A stretch of DNA of 64,000 bases from Psychromonas ingrahamii 37 (GTDB lineage Bacteria; Pseudomonadota; Gammaproteobacteria; Enterobacterales; Psychromonadaceae): the NCBI RefSeq assembly GCF_000015285.1, contig NC_008709.1, positions 2,294,001 to 2,358,000 on the forward strand. Reading direction: 5' to 3'. This document shows positions 8,862 through 19,457 of the stretch, piece by piece. The notes beneath the pieces were generated by a model that did no database searches, was not told where the DNA came from, and saw only the letters and a list, made by a program, of their open reading frames with translations. The first letter of the stretch is position 1, and each line of letters opens with the position of its first letter. A program made the position numbers and the translations under genes.

Positions 8862-11285
8862 ATAAAAAAAGCAAAACTCTCTGAAACAGATATCATCAGC
8901 AAATTTATTCTGCCCAGCATTAAAAAGGCGGGCTGGGACGATATGCGCCAAATTCGTCAAGAGGTAAAACTGCGCGATGGCAAAGTCATTGTGCGCGGTC
9001 AAATCGGCATGCGCAAAACCGTAAAATCTGCTGATATTGTGCTTTATCATAAACCCAATATGCCCCTTGCCGTAATTGAAGCCAAAGCCAATAAACATGA
9101 AATAGGCAAAGGCATGCAGCAGGGGCTGGATTATGCCTGCCTGCTGGAAGTGCCCTTTATTTTTGCCTCTAACGGTGACGGTTTTATTTTTCATGACAAA
9201 ACCAATCCTGCCCAGCTTGAAACTGAAATTAGTTTAGAAGCCTTTCCGACACCGGCACAGTTATGGGAAAAATATTGTCTTTACCGCGGTTTTACGGAAA
9301 CGCAATTGCCCTTAATTACTCAGGACTATCATGATGACGGTGACGGCAAAACACCGCGTTATTACCAGTTGCAGGCAATTAATAAAACCATAGAAGCAGC
9401 TTCTCGCGGCCAAAAGCGCATGTTATTAGTAATGGCAACGGGCACCGGCAAAACCTATACCGCCTTTCAGATTATCTGGCGTTTATGGAAATCGCGGCAG
9501 AAAAAACGCATTCTCTTTTTAGCTGACAGAAATATACTGGTCGATCAAACCAAAAACAATGATTTTCAACCTTTCGGTCAGGCCCTAACCAAAGTCACTA
9601 AACGTACCGTTGATCCCGCCTATGAAATTCATCTGGCGTTATATCAGGCATTAACCGGACCGGAAGAAGATCAAAAAGCCTTTAAGCAGGTTGATCCCGA
9701 TTTCTTTGATTTGATTATTATTGACGAATGCCACCGCGGCAGCGCAGCCGATGACAGTGCCTGGCGGGAAATTTTAGAATATTTCAGCGGTGCGATGCAG
9801 GTCGGGTTAACCGCGACGCCTAAAGAAACCGAGGCAGTTTCCAATATCGACTACTTCGGCGAGCCCGTTTACACCTACTCATTAAAAGAGGGGATAGAAG
9901 ATGGTTTTCTCGCGTCCTATAAAGTAGTACGGGTAGATATTAATGTCGATCTGCAGGGCTGGCGGCCAACCAAAGGGCAAGTAGATAAAAACCATGAGCT
10001 GATTGAAGATCGCATTTATAACCAGAAAGACTTTGATCGTACTTTAGTCATAGATGAACGCACTCAGCTGGTTGCAGAAACCATTACCGCTTACCTGAAA
10101 CGTACCGATCCTATGGCGAAAACCATTATCTTCTGCAACGACATTAATCATGCCGAGCGTATGCGCCGTGCCTTGGTTAATTTAAACCCCGAGCAGGTCG
10201 CTAAAAACGAAAAATATGTAATGAAAATTACCGGCGATGATGAAATCGGTAAAGCCCAGCTGGATAACTTTATTAATCCTAAAAAAGCTTATCCGGTCAT
10301 TGCCACGACTTCCGAGCTGATGAGCACCGGCGTTGATGCCAAAACCTGCAAATTAATAGTGCTTGATCAGAACATTCAATCCATGACCAAATTTAAACAA
10401 ATTATCGGGCGCGGCACCCGCATTGATGATCGTTATAACAAACTGTGGTTTACCATTTTAGATTTTAAAAAAGCCACCGAACTCTTTGCCGATGAAAACT
10501 TTGATGGTGAGCCGGTGCAGGTATTGCAGCGCACACCCGAAGATATAAATACGGGTGAAGGGGAGCTGGAAGAGCAACACGATGAAAATGAAAATACTGT
10601 TTCAGAAAATCTGCCTTCAGATTATGATGTGGGAAACACCGATCCTAACAACGATGATAATAGTGACTGGGGTGAAATAGAAAGTGGTGAAATAGGTAAT
10701 GATGATAAAGAGAAACGTTTTATTAAATTCCATGTATCAGGTGTCACGGTTAAAAAAATGGCTGAACGTGTGCAGTATTACGACAGCGATGGCAAATTAG
10801 TCACCGAATCCTTTAAAGATTACACCCGCAAAACCATGTCCTCGCAATTCAGCTCATTAGATGAATTTGTTAAACGCTGGAATGAAGCGGATCGTAAAAA
10901 AACCGTAATCGATGAACTTGAACAGGCAGGGATTATTTGGGAAGCCTTAATTCAGGAAGTGGGTCTCGACCTTGATCCCTTTGATATGATCTGCCACGTG
11001 GTTTATGACCAGCCAGCCTTAACGCGCAAAGAGCGGGCAAACAAAGTTAAAAAACATAACTATTTTACTCAATATTCTGAGACAGCACAGACAGTATTGA
11101 ATAATCTTCTCACCAAATATGCAGACGTTGGTGTGCAGGAAATTGAGAGTATGCAGGTTTTAAAAGTACAGCCCTTTACTCAGATTGGCAGCCTCAGCGA
11201 AATTATCAAAAAAGGTTTTGGTGGTAAACCGCAATATGAACAGGCCATTACGGAATTAGAAGAAATATTATACCGTTCTGCATAA
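8862..11285 (+). CDS. hsdR: Type I restriction endonuclease subunit R (start codon apparently lost)
   Basis: This is an EcoEI-type HsdR. An N-terminal PD-(D/E)xK nuclease region ([20 protein letters not shown]) precedes an SF2 translocase with Walker [13 protein letters not shown], the DECHRG box and the GLTATP motif. A motif-VI-like IIGRGTRID precedes the C-terminal HsdM-contact domain. The first in-frame ATG is 8943, but upstream codons from about 8865 encode [25 protein letters not shown], the expected HsdR N-terminus. Between the in-frame stop at 8817-8819 and 8943 there is no ATG, GTG or TTG. An ATA at 8862 sits where a start would be expected, with no Shine-Dalgarno site. The 780-residue product from 8943 would lack about 27 conserved residues. 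It cuts DNA as a complex with HsdM and HsdS. Confidence 0.88.
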   Translation: MKKAKLSETDIISKFILPSIKKAGWDDMRQIRQEVKLRDGKVIVRGQIGMRKTVKSADIVLYHKPNMPLAVIEAKANKHEIGKGMQQGLDYACLLEVPFIFASNGDGFIFHDKTNPAQLETEISLEAFPTPAQLWEKYCLYRGFTETQLPLITQDYHDDGDGKTPRYYQLQAINKTIEAASRGQKRMLLVMATGTGKTYTAFQIIWRLWKSRQKKRILFLADRNILVDQTKNNDFQPFGQALTKVTKRTVDPAYEIHLALYQALTGPEEDQKAFKQVDPDFFDLIIIDECHRGSAADDSAWREILEYFSGAMQVGLTATPKETEAVSNIDYFGEPVYTYSLKEGIEDGFLASYKVVRVDINVDLQGWRPTKGQVDKNHELIEDRIYNQKDFDRTLVIDERTQLVAETITAYLKRTDPMAKTIIFCNDINHAERMRRALVNLNPEQVAKNEKYVMKITGDDEIGKAQLDNFINPKKAYPVIATTSELMSTGVDAKTCKLIVLDQNIQSMTKFKQIIGRGTRIDDRYNKLWFTILDFKKATELFADENFDGEPVQVLQRTPEDINTGEGELEEQHDENENTVSENLPSDYDVGNTDPNNDDNSDWGEIESGEIGNDDKEKRFIKFHVSGVTVKKMAERVQYYDSDGKLVTESFKDYTRKTMSSQFSSLDEFVKRWNEADRKKTVIDELEQAGIIWEALIQEVGLDLDPFDMICHVVYDQPALTRKERANKVKKHNYFTQYSETAQTVLNNLLTKYADVGVQEIESMQVLKVQPFTQIGSLSEIIKKGFGGKPQYEQAITELEEILYRSA

Positions 11286-11744
11286 TTGCTCAGTATGGTT
11301 TTTATTTCCCCGTCATTCCCGAGTTGTCCTATCGGGAAGTGAATTGAACGGCAGTTCAGTGTCATGAACGGGCTAAGCTCTGCGTGCCCTTTACCAGTGC
11401 TCATTTCGTATAGAAGATACAACAGAAAATCTGTGCGCAGAGCGCACCCTACTAGTGCACATTTTGTATATCGGTAGGGTGCATTCCATGCACCGTAGGA
11501 AAGAAATCGATGCGCAGAGCGCATCCTACTATGCTAGATCCCCGAAAAAAACCTCGGGGATGACGGGAAATTTTGATACCTTCTTGGTAAGCCAATCAAG
11601 CTGCTTTCTGTAACTTAGTATTATTACCTATCAAAAAGATAAACAATCATTTAATTATATCAATAACATAAATTAATTTACCCGTGACTCAGTTATAATA
11701 CAGACCGTTTTTCAATTAGTTACATTCTCTTTTGGTGGGTTTTT
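11286..11744. other. Spacer with nested palindromic repeats between hsdR and hsdM
   Basis: This 459-bp spacer contains the REP/BIME-like element at 11306-11569, then about 170 bp of AT-rich DNA that should hold the hsdM promoter. No gene is supported; a leftward frame across it follows the repeat palindromes and looks spurious. Confidence 0.7.
11306..11569. repeat. REP/BIME-like composite repeat with terminal inverted repeats
   Basis: The outer arms are TTCCCCGTCATTCCCGAG (11306-11323) and its near-complement at about 11553-11569. Inside lie several units of the GTAGGGTGC...GCACC family: GTGCGCAGAGCGCACCCTAC near 11436, GTAGGGTGCATTCCATGCAC near 11474, and GATGCGCAGAGCGCATCC near 11509. Related motifs recur at 18711-19371 and near 31376, so this is a dispersed chromosomal repeat family. 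Confidence 0.75.
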
Positions 11745-13229
11745 ATGTCAGTCAGTTCAGTTATTAAATCAATTCAAGACATCATGCGTAAAGATGCCGG
11801 CGTCGATGGCGATGCGCAGCGTTTAGGGCAGATGTCCTGGTTACTTTTTTTAAAAGTATTTGATGCTCAGGAAGAAGAGTTAGAACTGGAATTAGAAAAC
11901 TATAAAACCCCGATCCCCAAGCAATATCTGTGGCGAAGCTGGGCGCAGGATAATCAGGGCATCACAGGTGAAGAGCTGTTAAATTTTGTCAATGATGATC
12001 TTTTCCAAAGTTAAAAAAACAGCACGGCACCTATCGATCTTAATCCGCGCGGTTATGTGGTCAGAGAAGCTTTTAGTGATGCTTTTAACTATATGAAAAA
12101 CGGCACATTACTGCGTCAGGTGATTAACAAACTTAATGAAATTGATTTTACCGATTCCAATGAACGCCATGTGTTTGGTGATATTTATGAGCAGATATTA
12201 CGCGATCTGCAAAGCGCAGGTAATGCTGGCGAATTTTATACCCCGCGTGCATTAACCAAATTTATTGTTAAAGTCACTGACCCTAAACTTGGTGAAGCTA
12301 TTCTTGATCCGGCTTGTGGCACGGGTGGTTTTCTGGCCTGCTCCTTTGACCATGTTAAAGGTAACTACGTTAAAAACTCAGTGGATCATCAAACGCTGCA
12401 GCAGCAGATTCATGGGGTTGAGAAAAAACAGCTGCCGCATTTATTATGCACCACCAATATGATGCTCCACGGTATTGAAGTGCCCGTGCAGGTAAAACAC
12501 GGTAATACCTTAAGCAAACCGCTGTCCAGTTGGGATCAGGAATTTGACGTTATTGTTACTAACCCTCCCTTTGGCGGCACCGAAGAAGACGGCATTGAGA
12601 AAAATTTCCCCAGTGAATTACAAACCCGTGAAACTGCGGATCTTTTTTTACAGCTGATTATTGAGGTACTGGCATCCCCTAAGAACGGACAAGAGGGCGG
12701 TCGCGCCGCCGTGGTATTACCCGATGGCACTTTATTTGGTGAAGGGGTTAAAACCAAAATCAAAAAAATGCTCACGGAAGACTGTAATCTGCATACTATT
12801 ATCCGTTTACCCAACGGGGTATTTAATCCTTATACCGGTATTAAAACCAATATTCTGTTTTTTACCAAAGGCACGCCCACTAAAGATATCTGGTTCTATG
12901 AGCACCCTTATCCAAAAGGGGTGAAAAACTATAATAAAACCAAGCCCATGAAGTTTGAAGAATTTCAAACTGAGCTTGATTGGTGGGGTAATGAAAAGGA
13001 TGGTTTTGCTGCGCGTGTTGAAAATAATCAGGCGTGGAAAGTCTCTATTGATGAGGTTATTAAGCGTAACTTTAATCTCGATATTAAAAACCCTTATCAG
13101 GGTGAAGTGATTAATCATGATCCGAAGGAGCTGCTGGCCAACTACGAAACTCAGCAAAAAGAAATCGGTAACTTGCGCAATCAGCTAAAAAATATTCTCG
13201 GGTCGGCACTAAGCTCGGGAGTGAAATAG
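11745..13229 (+). pseudogene. hsdM: Type I DNA methyltransferase subunit M, interrupted by an in-frame TAA
   Basis: Two open segments, 11745-12014 (89 residues) and 12057-13229, lie in the same reading frame and together make a full-length HsdM of about 494 codons. The break is a single TAA at 12012-12014, after DDLFQS and before KNSTAPIDLNPRGYVVREAF, where family members read through without a gap. A one-base change such as TTA to TAA would explain it. The second segment has the SAM-binding motif ILDPACGTGGFL and the catalytic NPPF motif typical of N6-adenine methylases. Translation from a GTG at 12057 would yield a protein without the N-terminal domain that contacts HsdS. The annotation may therefore appear as two CDSs. 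Confidence 0.88.
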
Positions 13230-13231
13230 CT

Positions 13232-15067
13232 ATGCAACAAAAAACCAGTCAGCAAAAGAATTCACTTAAAGACGAGAAGATTAAAAGCAGCAGTATTGAA
13301 TCTTTAATTACAGATAATATAGAGACCTGGACATCAGCCGTTAAGAAAAAATCGGCAACAGGGCGAGGCTCAAATAAAAAAATAGAATTGTACGGTATTA
13401 AAAAACTGCGTGAACTGATTTTAGAATTGGCGGTGCGCGGTAAGTTAGTAGCACAGGATGCTAATGATGAACCAGCTTCGGTTTTACTTGAACGAATTGC
13501 AACAGAAAAAGCGCAACTAGTTGCTGATAATAAAATAAAAAATCAAAAAACCTTACCAGCTATTACTGATAAAGAAATGCCATTTAATTTACCGGGTGGG
13601 TGGGCGTTTGAAAGATTAGGTAATTTAACTTCTAGATTGGGTTCCGGTAGCACACCTAGAGGTGGAAAAAATGCATATGTTGATAAAGGAGTTATATTTT
13701 TACGTTCTCAAAATGTTTGGAATGATGGTTTAAAACTTGATGATACTGCATATATCTCGGATGAAACGCATCATAAAATGGAAAATACGCGTGTATTTCC
13801 AAATGATGTCTTATTAAATATCACAGGTGCATCACTTGGTCGTTCAACAATTTTTCCCAAAGCTTTAGTAACTGCAAATGTTAGTCAGCATGTGACAGTA
13901 ATAAGGTTAATACATCCAAGTATTTGTCAGTACTTACACTTAGCAATCATGTCACCTTTAGTTCAAGAATTAGCTTGGGGACGTCAAGTAGGCATGGCAA
14001 TAGAAGGGCTTAGTAAAAAAGTATTAGAGCAATTTGAATTTCCTGTCCCACCATTAGAAGAACAACACCGCATCGTTGCTAAAGTAGATGAACTAATGTT
14101 GTTATGCGATCTGTTTGAACAGAAAACTGAATCCAGTATTGATGCCCATAAAACCTTAGTGGAAGTATTATTAACTACTTTAACCGACAGCAAAAATTCC
14201 GACGAGTTAAATAAAAACTGGGCGCGGGTCAGTGAGTTTTTCGATATCCTTTTTACAACAGAGCACAGTATCGATCAGTTAAAGCAAACTATCCTGCAGC
14301 TGGCCGTGATGGGTAAACTGGTTGCACAGAATGAAAATGATGAACCCGCTTCAAAATTACTGGAACGTATCGCCGCCGAAAAAGAAACACTGATTAAAGA
14401 TAAGAAAATAAAAAAACAAAAAGCATTACCGCCTATTACGGATGAAGAGAAACCTTTTTCTGTACCAAGTGGGTGGGAGTGGTGTCGGATTTATGATGCT
14501 TCATTATTTACAGAATATGGAACTTCAGAAAAAGCTTTTGAGGGTAATGATGGAGTTCCTGTTTTAAAAATGGGAGATATACAATCAGGTAAGGTTTATC
14601 ACGGAGGCCAAAAAGTTGTCCCGTCAACTATAAAAGACCTACCTAATTTGTATTTGAAATATGGGGATATTCTTTATAACCGAACTAATAGTGCTGAACT
14701 TGTAGGTAAAACGGGTATGTTTGAAGGTGATGATGATATTTTTACATTTGCATCATATCTGATTCGTATTAGATGTGACTTTGAAAAAGTAGCTCCTCAA
14801 TACCTTACATTATCAATGCAAACTCCCTTGTTCAAAAAAACTCAAATTGATCCGCATGTGAAGCAACAATGTGGGCAAGCTAATGTAAACGGTACCATTA
14901 TGAAAAGTATGCTCATTTCCATACCATCGCTATCTGAGCAATATCGCATTGTAAATAAAGTAGAAGAACTAATGACACTTTGTGATCAACTAAAAACCCG
15001 CTTAAACGAATCCCAACAAAGCCAACTTCATCTAGCCGATGCACTTATTGAACAGGCGGTAAATTAA
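13232..15067 (+). CDS. hsdS: Type I restriction-modification specificity subunit S
   Basis: This 611-residue HsdS has two target-recognition half-subunits. Each begins with a conserved helical repeat: LRELILELAVRGKLVAQ near residue 56 and LKQTILQLAVMGKLVAQ near residue 350. Each repeat is followed by NDEPAS, LLERIA, then a variable target-recognition domain and the spacer motif PPLEEQHRIVAKVDELM or PSLSEQYRIVNKVEELM. HsdS sets the bipartite DNA sequence recognised by the complex. The gene is intact, starts 2 nt after the hsdM stop and ends 1 nt before the helicase gene, so the three are translationally coupled. Target sequence cannot be predicted by eye. Confidence 0.93.
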   Translation: MQQKTSQQKNSLKDEKIKSSSIESLITDNIETWTSAVKKKSATGRGSNKKIELYGIKKLRELILELAVRGKLVAQDANDEPASVLLERIATEKAQLVADNKIKNQKTLPAITDKEMPFNLPGGWAFERLGNLTSRLGSGSTPRGGKNAYVDKGVIFLRSQNVWNDGLKLDDTAYISDETHHKMENTRVFPNDVLLNITGASLGRSTIFPKALVTANVSQHVTVIRLIHPSICQYLHLAIMSPLVQELAWGRQVGMAIEGLSKKVLEQFEFPVPPLEEQHRIVAKVDELMLLCDLFEQKTESSIDAHKTLVEVLLTTLTDSKNSDELNKNWARVSEFFDILFTTEHSIDQLKQTILQLAVMGKLVAQNENDEPASKLLERIAAEKETLIKDKKIKKQKALPPITDEEKPFSVPSGWEWCRIYDASLFTEYGTSEKAFEGNDGVPVLKMGDIQSGKVYHGGQKVVPSTIKDLPNLYLKYGDILYNRTNSAELVGKTGMFEGDDDIFTFASYLIRIRCDFEKVAPQYLTLSMQTPLFKKTQIDPHVKQQCGQANVNGTIMKSMLISIPSLSEQYRIVNKVEELMTLCDQLKTRLNESQQSQLHLADALIEQAVN

Positions 15068-15068
15068 G

Positions 15069-18000
15069 ATGAGCTTTGATAAACAACATGCCTTAACGGT
15101 TTTATCTTTTTGGCAGCAAACCGAGTTTTTTAATACACTTGATTTAAAAAAATTGCTGCCCGAAGGGGATGATGGTGCATTACAGTTTACTACCAAAGAA
15201 TTACAAAATAATCCTTCCTGCCTACCCTGGTTTAACCGGGATAAAATCCACTTAGCGGGTGATAAGTACCATCCCGATAAGGCCTATTCTTATACACTTT
15301 ATTTGGGATTGTTTAATCGCAGTGAATTTGCCGAGCAGGCCAATCTTTATTTTAAAAAAAGCGCTGGTCATTATCTTGCCGATAGCGATAATAATGAAGA
15401 TTGGAATCAACGCCGGGATGATCAGGGTGTCACTTGTTGCGCCAAAATAAAGCTTAATTGTAATGCGGAGTTACAGCTTGATAGTTTAGAAATGTCGACA
15501 GCCCCCTGGGCCTTGGGTAAATTATTAAAGGGTCAAATTGATCAATTAAATAAAGATGATTTTGATGATGAGGTAAAGACCTTTACGGAAGAATTACATA
15601 AAATAGATGCATCCGCCCGTCATCTGAAAAAAGAAGCACAAACAAACACTGCATTTACAAATTTTGAACTGTTTGAAATATTAAAGTTACTTTCAAGCTG
15701 GGCGGGTTTTGAACCACAAAAAACACGCTTTGCATTAATTGTGCAATTAAAAACTGAGTCTAAAGGGCCTTATCCTGCCAAAAAATTACCCTTAACGGAT
15801 CATACTGTCGCCCAATTTAAAGGCTTTTCTGAATTTGTAAAAAACACTCACATCAAAGCAGATAAAAGTGCAGAAACGGAAGTAACGGCAGGTGACAATG
15901 ATATCCCTATATTAAATAGTTTTTTTATTGACGATATTACCAGAGCAATCTGTTTAATAAAAAAAGATAAGCTTGATTTAACCTCGCCTTTAAGCAAATT
16001 TTTAACAGTAAACCCCCGCTATAATGCAGATCTTTTGACCAAAGAGGGGGAGTCGCTTGTAAAACAAAAGTTAGCAATTAAAAACACCCCATTAGGACGA
16101 TGGCCGGATAATAAAGCGCATACCATGAGTCTGATGCAGCAGTTTTCAATTAATACGATTGAAAAACACATTGGAGCGGGAGGATTATATTCAGTTAACG
16201 GCCCACCCGGCACGGGAAAAACAACCATGCTGCGTGACATTATTGCCGACAATATGGTTAAAAGGGCTAAAGTGCTTGCGGGGTTAAAACTCGCTAAATC
16301 TGCATTTTCTGCCACTAAAAAAATTAACGTGGCAGGTGAGATAGTTGAGGTTAAGGCGCTGATCCCTGAGTTAAGCGGCTATGAAATGCTGGTCGTGTCG
16401 AGCAATAATACCGCGGTTGAAAATATCACTAAAGAGTTACCGCAAGTAAAAGCCTTGGGTGATGACTTTCTTGAATTAGGTTATTTAAAACCGGTTGCGC
16501 AAAAAATAGCGGCACAAGTACTTGATAAAGAAAAACCTAAGCATTTATTAGCGTTATCTAAGTAAGATGATTGTTGGGGACTGGTTGCGGCAGCCCTTGG
16601 TAATGCAAGTAATCGTAATCGTTTTAGCAATAAATTGTTTTTTGAAAAAACGTCAAAAATGCAATGTGATGATATTTCCAGCCAATATTTAACCCTAGTC
16701 GATGCGATTAAAGCACTTGCTGATAATAGTGATGTAGACAAACAGTTCTCTATTGCACAGTCTGCTTTTATTAAAGCAGAAAAAGCCGTTGTTGGCGCAT
16801 TATCTGATCTGCAGCTATTAGAAGAACTTGAGTCAAAAAAGCGCAAGCTTGCGGATATGCATATTGCACTTGCAAAACAGGAATTTTTATACAAAAAATG
16901 TTTATCAACTTTATCAAAATTGCAGCATGAATGCTTGCCCTGGTGGCATTATCGTATTTTAAAAGCATGCAAAATGCGTGACATTATCAAGACATATAAA
17001 CCGAGGGTTGATAAACAAAAAAACCTGTTTGTGCAGTTAAAAAGTGACTATGATATTTTTTCGGCTAAATTAACCCAGGAAATAAAAGCGTGTGCGGTGA
17101 TATGTAAAGTTCATTATGATGTTGTGTTCGCCCAAGCTGATATTAATTTAGACAGTTCAGAAATTCAGCGTAAAGCCTTTGGGCACAGTACTCAGTTAAA
17201 TTTATTACGTTCGCAGTTATCTGCCTGTGCATTTGAACTTCATCAAGCCTGGTTGGTCGCCAGTTACAAAAGTGGTTTTTCTCAAACTATTAATAAATTA
17301 CCCGGTCTTTTACAAAATAAAATAGCACTGCCGGCGGATGCAAAAATAATGTGGCAATGCCTGTTTATGGTATGTCCTGTTGTGTCATCTGCTTTTGCAT
17401 CCGTTGCCAATCAATTTTCTAAACTTGGCCAAGGTGATATTGGCTGGTTATTTATTGATGAGTCAGGTCAGGCAACACCACCTCAAGCTATCGGTGCATT
17501 ATTAAGAGCTAAACATGCCGTGGTGGTAGGCGATCCACTGCAAATCGAACCCGTATTTACAACTCCCCCTGATATTGTTGAATATTTAGGACGACGTTTA
17601 TTAAAAGGTGATTGGCAGACTTGGTCACCGTCAGTGGTATCCGTACAAGAATTAGCGGATAGAGCGAATCCTTTTGGAACGAAAAAAATAGCAATAGGGA
17701 AATGGTTGGGTAGCCCGCTGCGTGTTCATCGGCGCTGCAGTGATCCGATGTTTTCTATTTCGAATCAAATCGCCTATAACAATAAAATGATGCATGGCTT
17801 AAATGATATAACAGAACAGGAACCCTTCGTCTGGGGACCAAGTGGTTGGTTCGATGTAAAAGGAAATGAAAAAAGCAAACATTATGTGCCGAAGCAGGCT
17901 GAGCATGTATTATCTATGTTGTATAAATTTGTTGAACGTTATAAAAAATTACCCGATTGTTATATTATTTCGCCTTTTAGTAATGTTAAATTTGAGGTTA

Positions 18001-18308
18001 ACAGCTACCTTAATAAAAATTTCAATCATAAGAATATTCAACAAGCAGATTTTAATGCGTGGTTAGAAGGACGAGTGGGTACTGTTCATACCTTTCAAGG
18101 TAAAGAGGAGGAATTAGTTATTTTTATTTTAGGTGCTTCCGACAGTGCTGGTGCCGCTAACTGGGCAGCGGGCAAACCTAACTTATTAAATGTTGCAGTA
18201 ACCAGAGCTAAAAAACGGGTTTATCTGATTGGTTGTTATAAAAGATGGTCGGCTTTACCTCATTTTGAAGATGCCTTTGGCCTGTTAAATGAAAGTATCA
18301 TTGATTAA
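15069..18308 (+). pseudogene. SF1 (Upf1/Dna2-like) helicase coupled to hsdS, interrupted by an in-frame TAA
   Basis: Segments 15069-16565 and 16635-18308 share one frame and are separated by a single in-frame TAA at 16563-16565. The sequence after it reads DDCWGLVAAALGN, consistent with continuing protein. The whole would be about 1079 residues. An uncharacterised N-terminal region is followed by Walker A GPPGTGKTTMLRD, a long helical insertion, the DESGQATPPQA box, GDPLQIEPV, and a C-terminal motif-V/VI region (GTVHTFQGKEEE, NVAVTRAKKRVY). These are AAA_11/AAA_12-type SF1 helicase signatures. It starts 1 nt after hsdS and so is part of the restriction operon, suggesting an accessory defence role. 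The truncated halves separate the ATPase motifs, so the product is probably inactive. Confidence 0.82.
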
Positions 18309-19457
18309 TAAAAGTGACTTTCCATAAAAATAAGATGATAAATTATTATTATCCTGTTTAAATAATAAGTGAATGAGTTTTTATTTTTAAAAAATTATTC
18401 TGATCTGTTTTTATATTAAGTCATCAGAAATTTAAGAATATAAAAATAAAAAGCTAATATTAAGCCGCTTATTTAATAATTATTATCTTTTGTTTTTTTA
18501 TTGGGGCAATCGCCTTAACTTTCCTACAGATTTTACGTGAGAGTCTTATTATTTTAATAAAATTACTCTTTAACCTACTGATAGCAAGGGCTGCAGGTCT
18601 TTTAATTAAAAAACGAATGAATGAAAATAGCTTAAAATGCTTAATAATTAGTCAATTTAACCCATAAATAGACGTGAAAATGGGTTTATGGGTTAAATTT
18701 ATAAAATCAGTTCGTAGGCCGCGCACCGATTGCCACTGTATCAATTCGGGATAAGAATATGACAGCTTAAGATTGTCATCTTCGAGGTGTTTTAATCGAA
18801 GATCCAGATAAGGCTTATTCTAAAAAACTATTTTTAACTTTCCGGGATTCCAGCTAAAACACTGCTGGAATGACGAAATATAATTTTTTCCTTAGGCTCA
18901 GCTCAGTTAGGAATGATTTTAACCAGTGAGAATGATCACTTTTTAGTTCGTAGGGTGCGCTCCGCGCACCGATTGCTGCTGCATGAATTCGAGATAAGAA
19001 TATGACAGCTTAAGATTGTCATCTTCGAGGTGTTTTAATCGAAGATCTCGATAAGCCTTATTAGAAAAAACTATTTTTAACTATCTGGGATTCCAGCTAA
19101 AACACTGCTGGAATGACGAAATATAATGTTTCCCTTAGGCTCAGCTCAGTTAGGAATAATTTTAACCAGTGAGAATGATCACCTTTTAGTTCGTAGGGTG
19201 CGCTCCGCGCACCGATTTCCGTAGTATGAATTCGGGATAAGAACATGACCGCTTAAGATTATCATCTTCGAGGTGTTTTAAGTGAATATCCAGATAAGGC
19301 TTATTAGAAAAAAGCTATTTTTAACTTTCTGGGATTCCAGCTAAAATACTGCTGGAATGACGAAATATAAGATTATTTACAAAGCTATCTCTAAAAGCTA
19401 TCTCTAAAAACAATACCTAAAAATAATACCTAAAAAATAATACCTATAAAACAATAC
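18309..19457. other. Noncoding region with tandem repeats between helicase and integrase
   Basis: About 400 bp of AT-rich DNA follows the helicase gene, then the tandem repeat at 18711-19371, then a low-complexity stretch (19380-19457) of repeated AATACCTAAAA-type units leading to the integrase stop. No gene is supported. Confidence 0.7.
18711..19371. repeat. 243-bp tandem repeat, about 2.7 copies
   Basis: Copies begin with TTCGTAGG at 18711, 18947 and 19190. The first lacks about 7 bp of the GGTGCGCTCCGCGCACC palindrome (spacing 236), and the second is 243 bp long. The third stops at about 19371 after GGAATGACGAAATATA. Each unit contains three hairpin-forming palindromes: GTGCGCTCCGCGCAC, ATCTTCGA...TCGAAGAT and ATTCCAGC...GCTGGAAT. 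The end of each full unit (TTAGGAAT...TTTTAACCAG) is shared with the MITE-like element at 28023. Confidence 0.9.

Noticed and set aside
11180-11524. 114-codon leftward frame over the hsdR end and spacer
   Set aside because: It is antisense to hsdR for about 100 bp and otherwise runs through REP palindromes, which commonly create open frames.
11745-18308. Programmed UAA readthrough or stop reassignment
   Set aside because: TAA ends many intact genes in the window, the two stop contexts differ, and other lesions (hsdR start, yceI frameshift) point to ordinary gene decay.
18711-19371. CRISPR array
   Set aside because: The three copies are 243 bp apart and similar over their whole length, with no short repeat-spacer alternation. 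No CRISPR array was found anywhere in the window.
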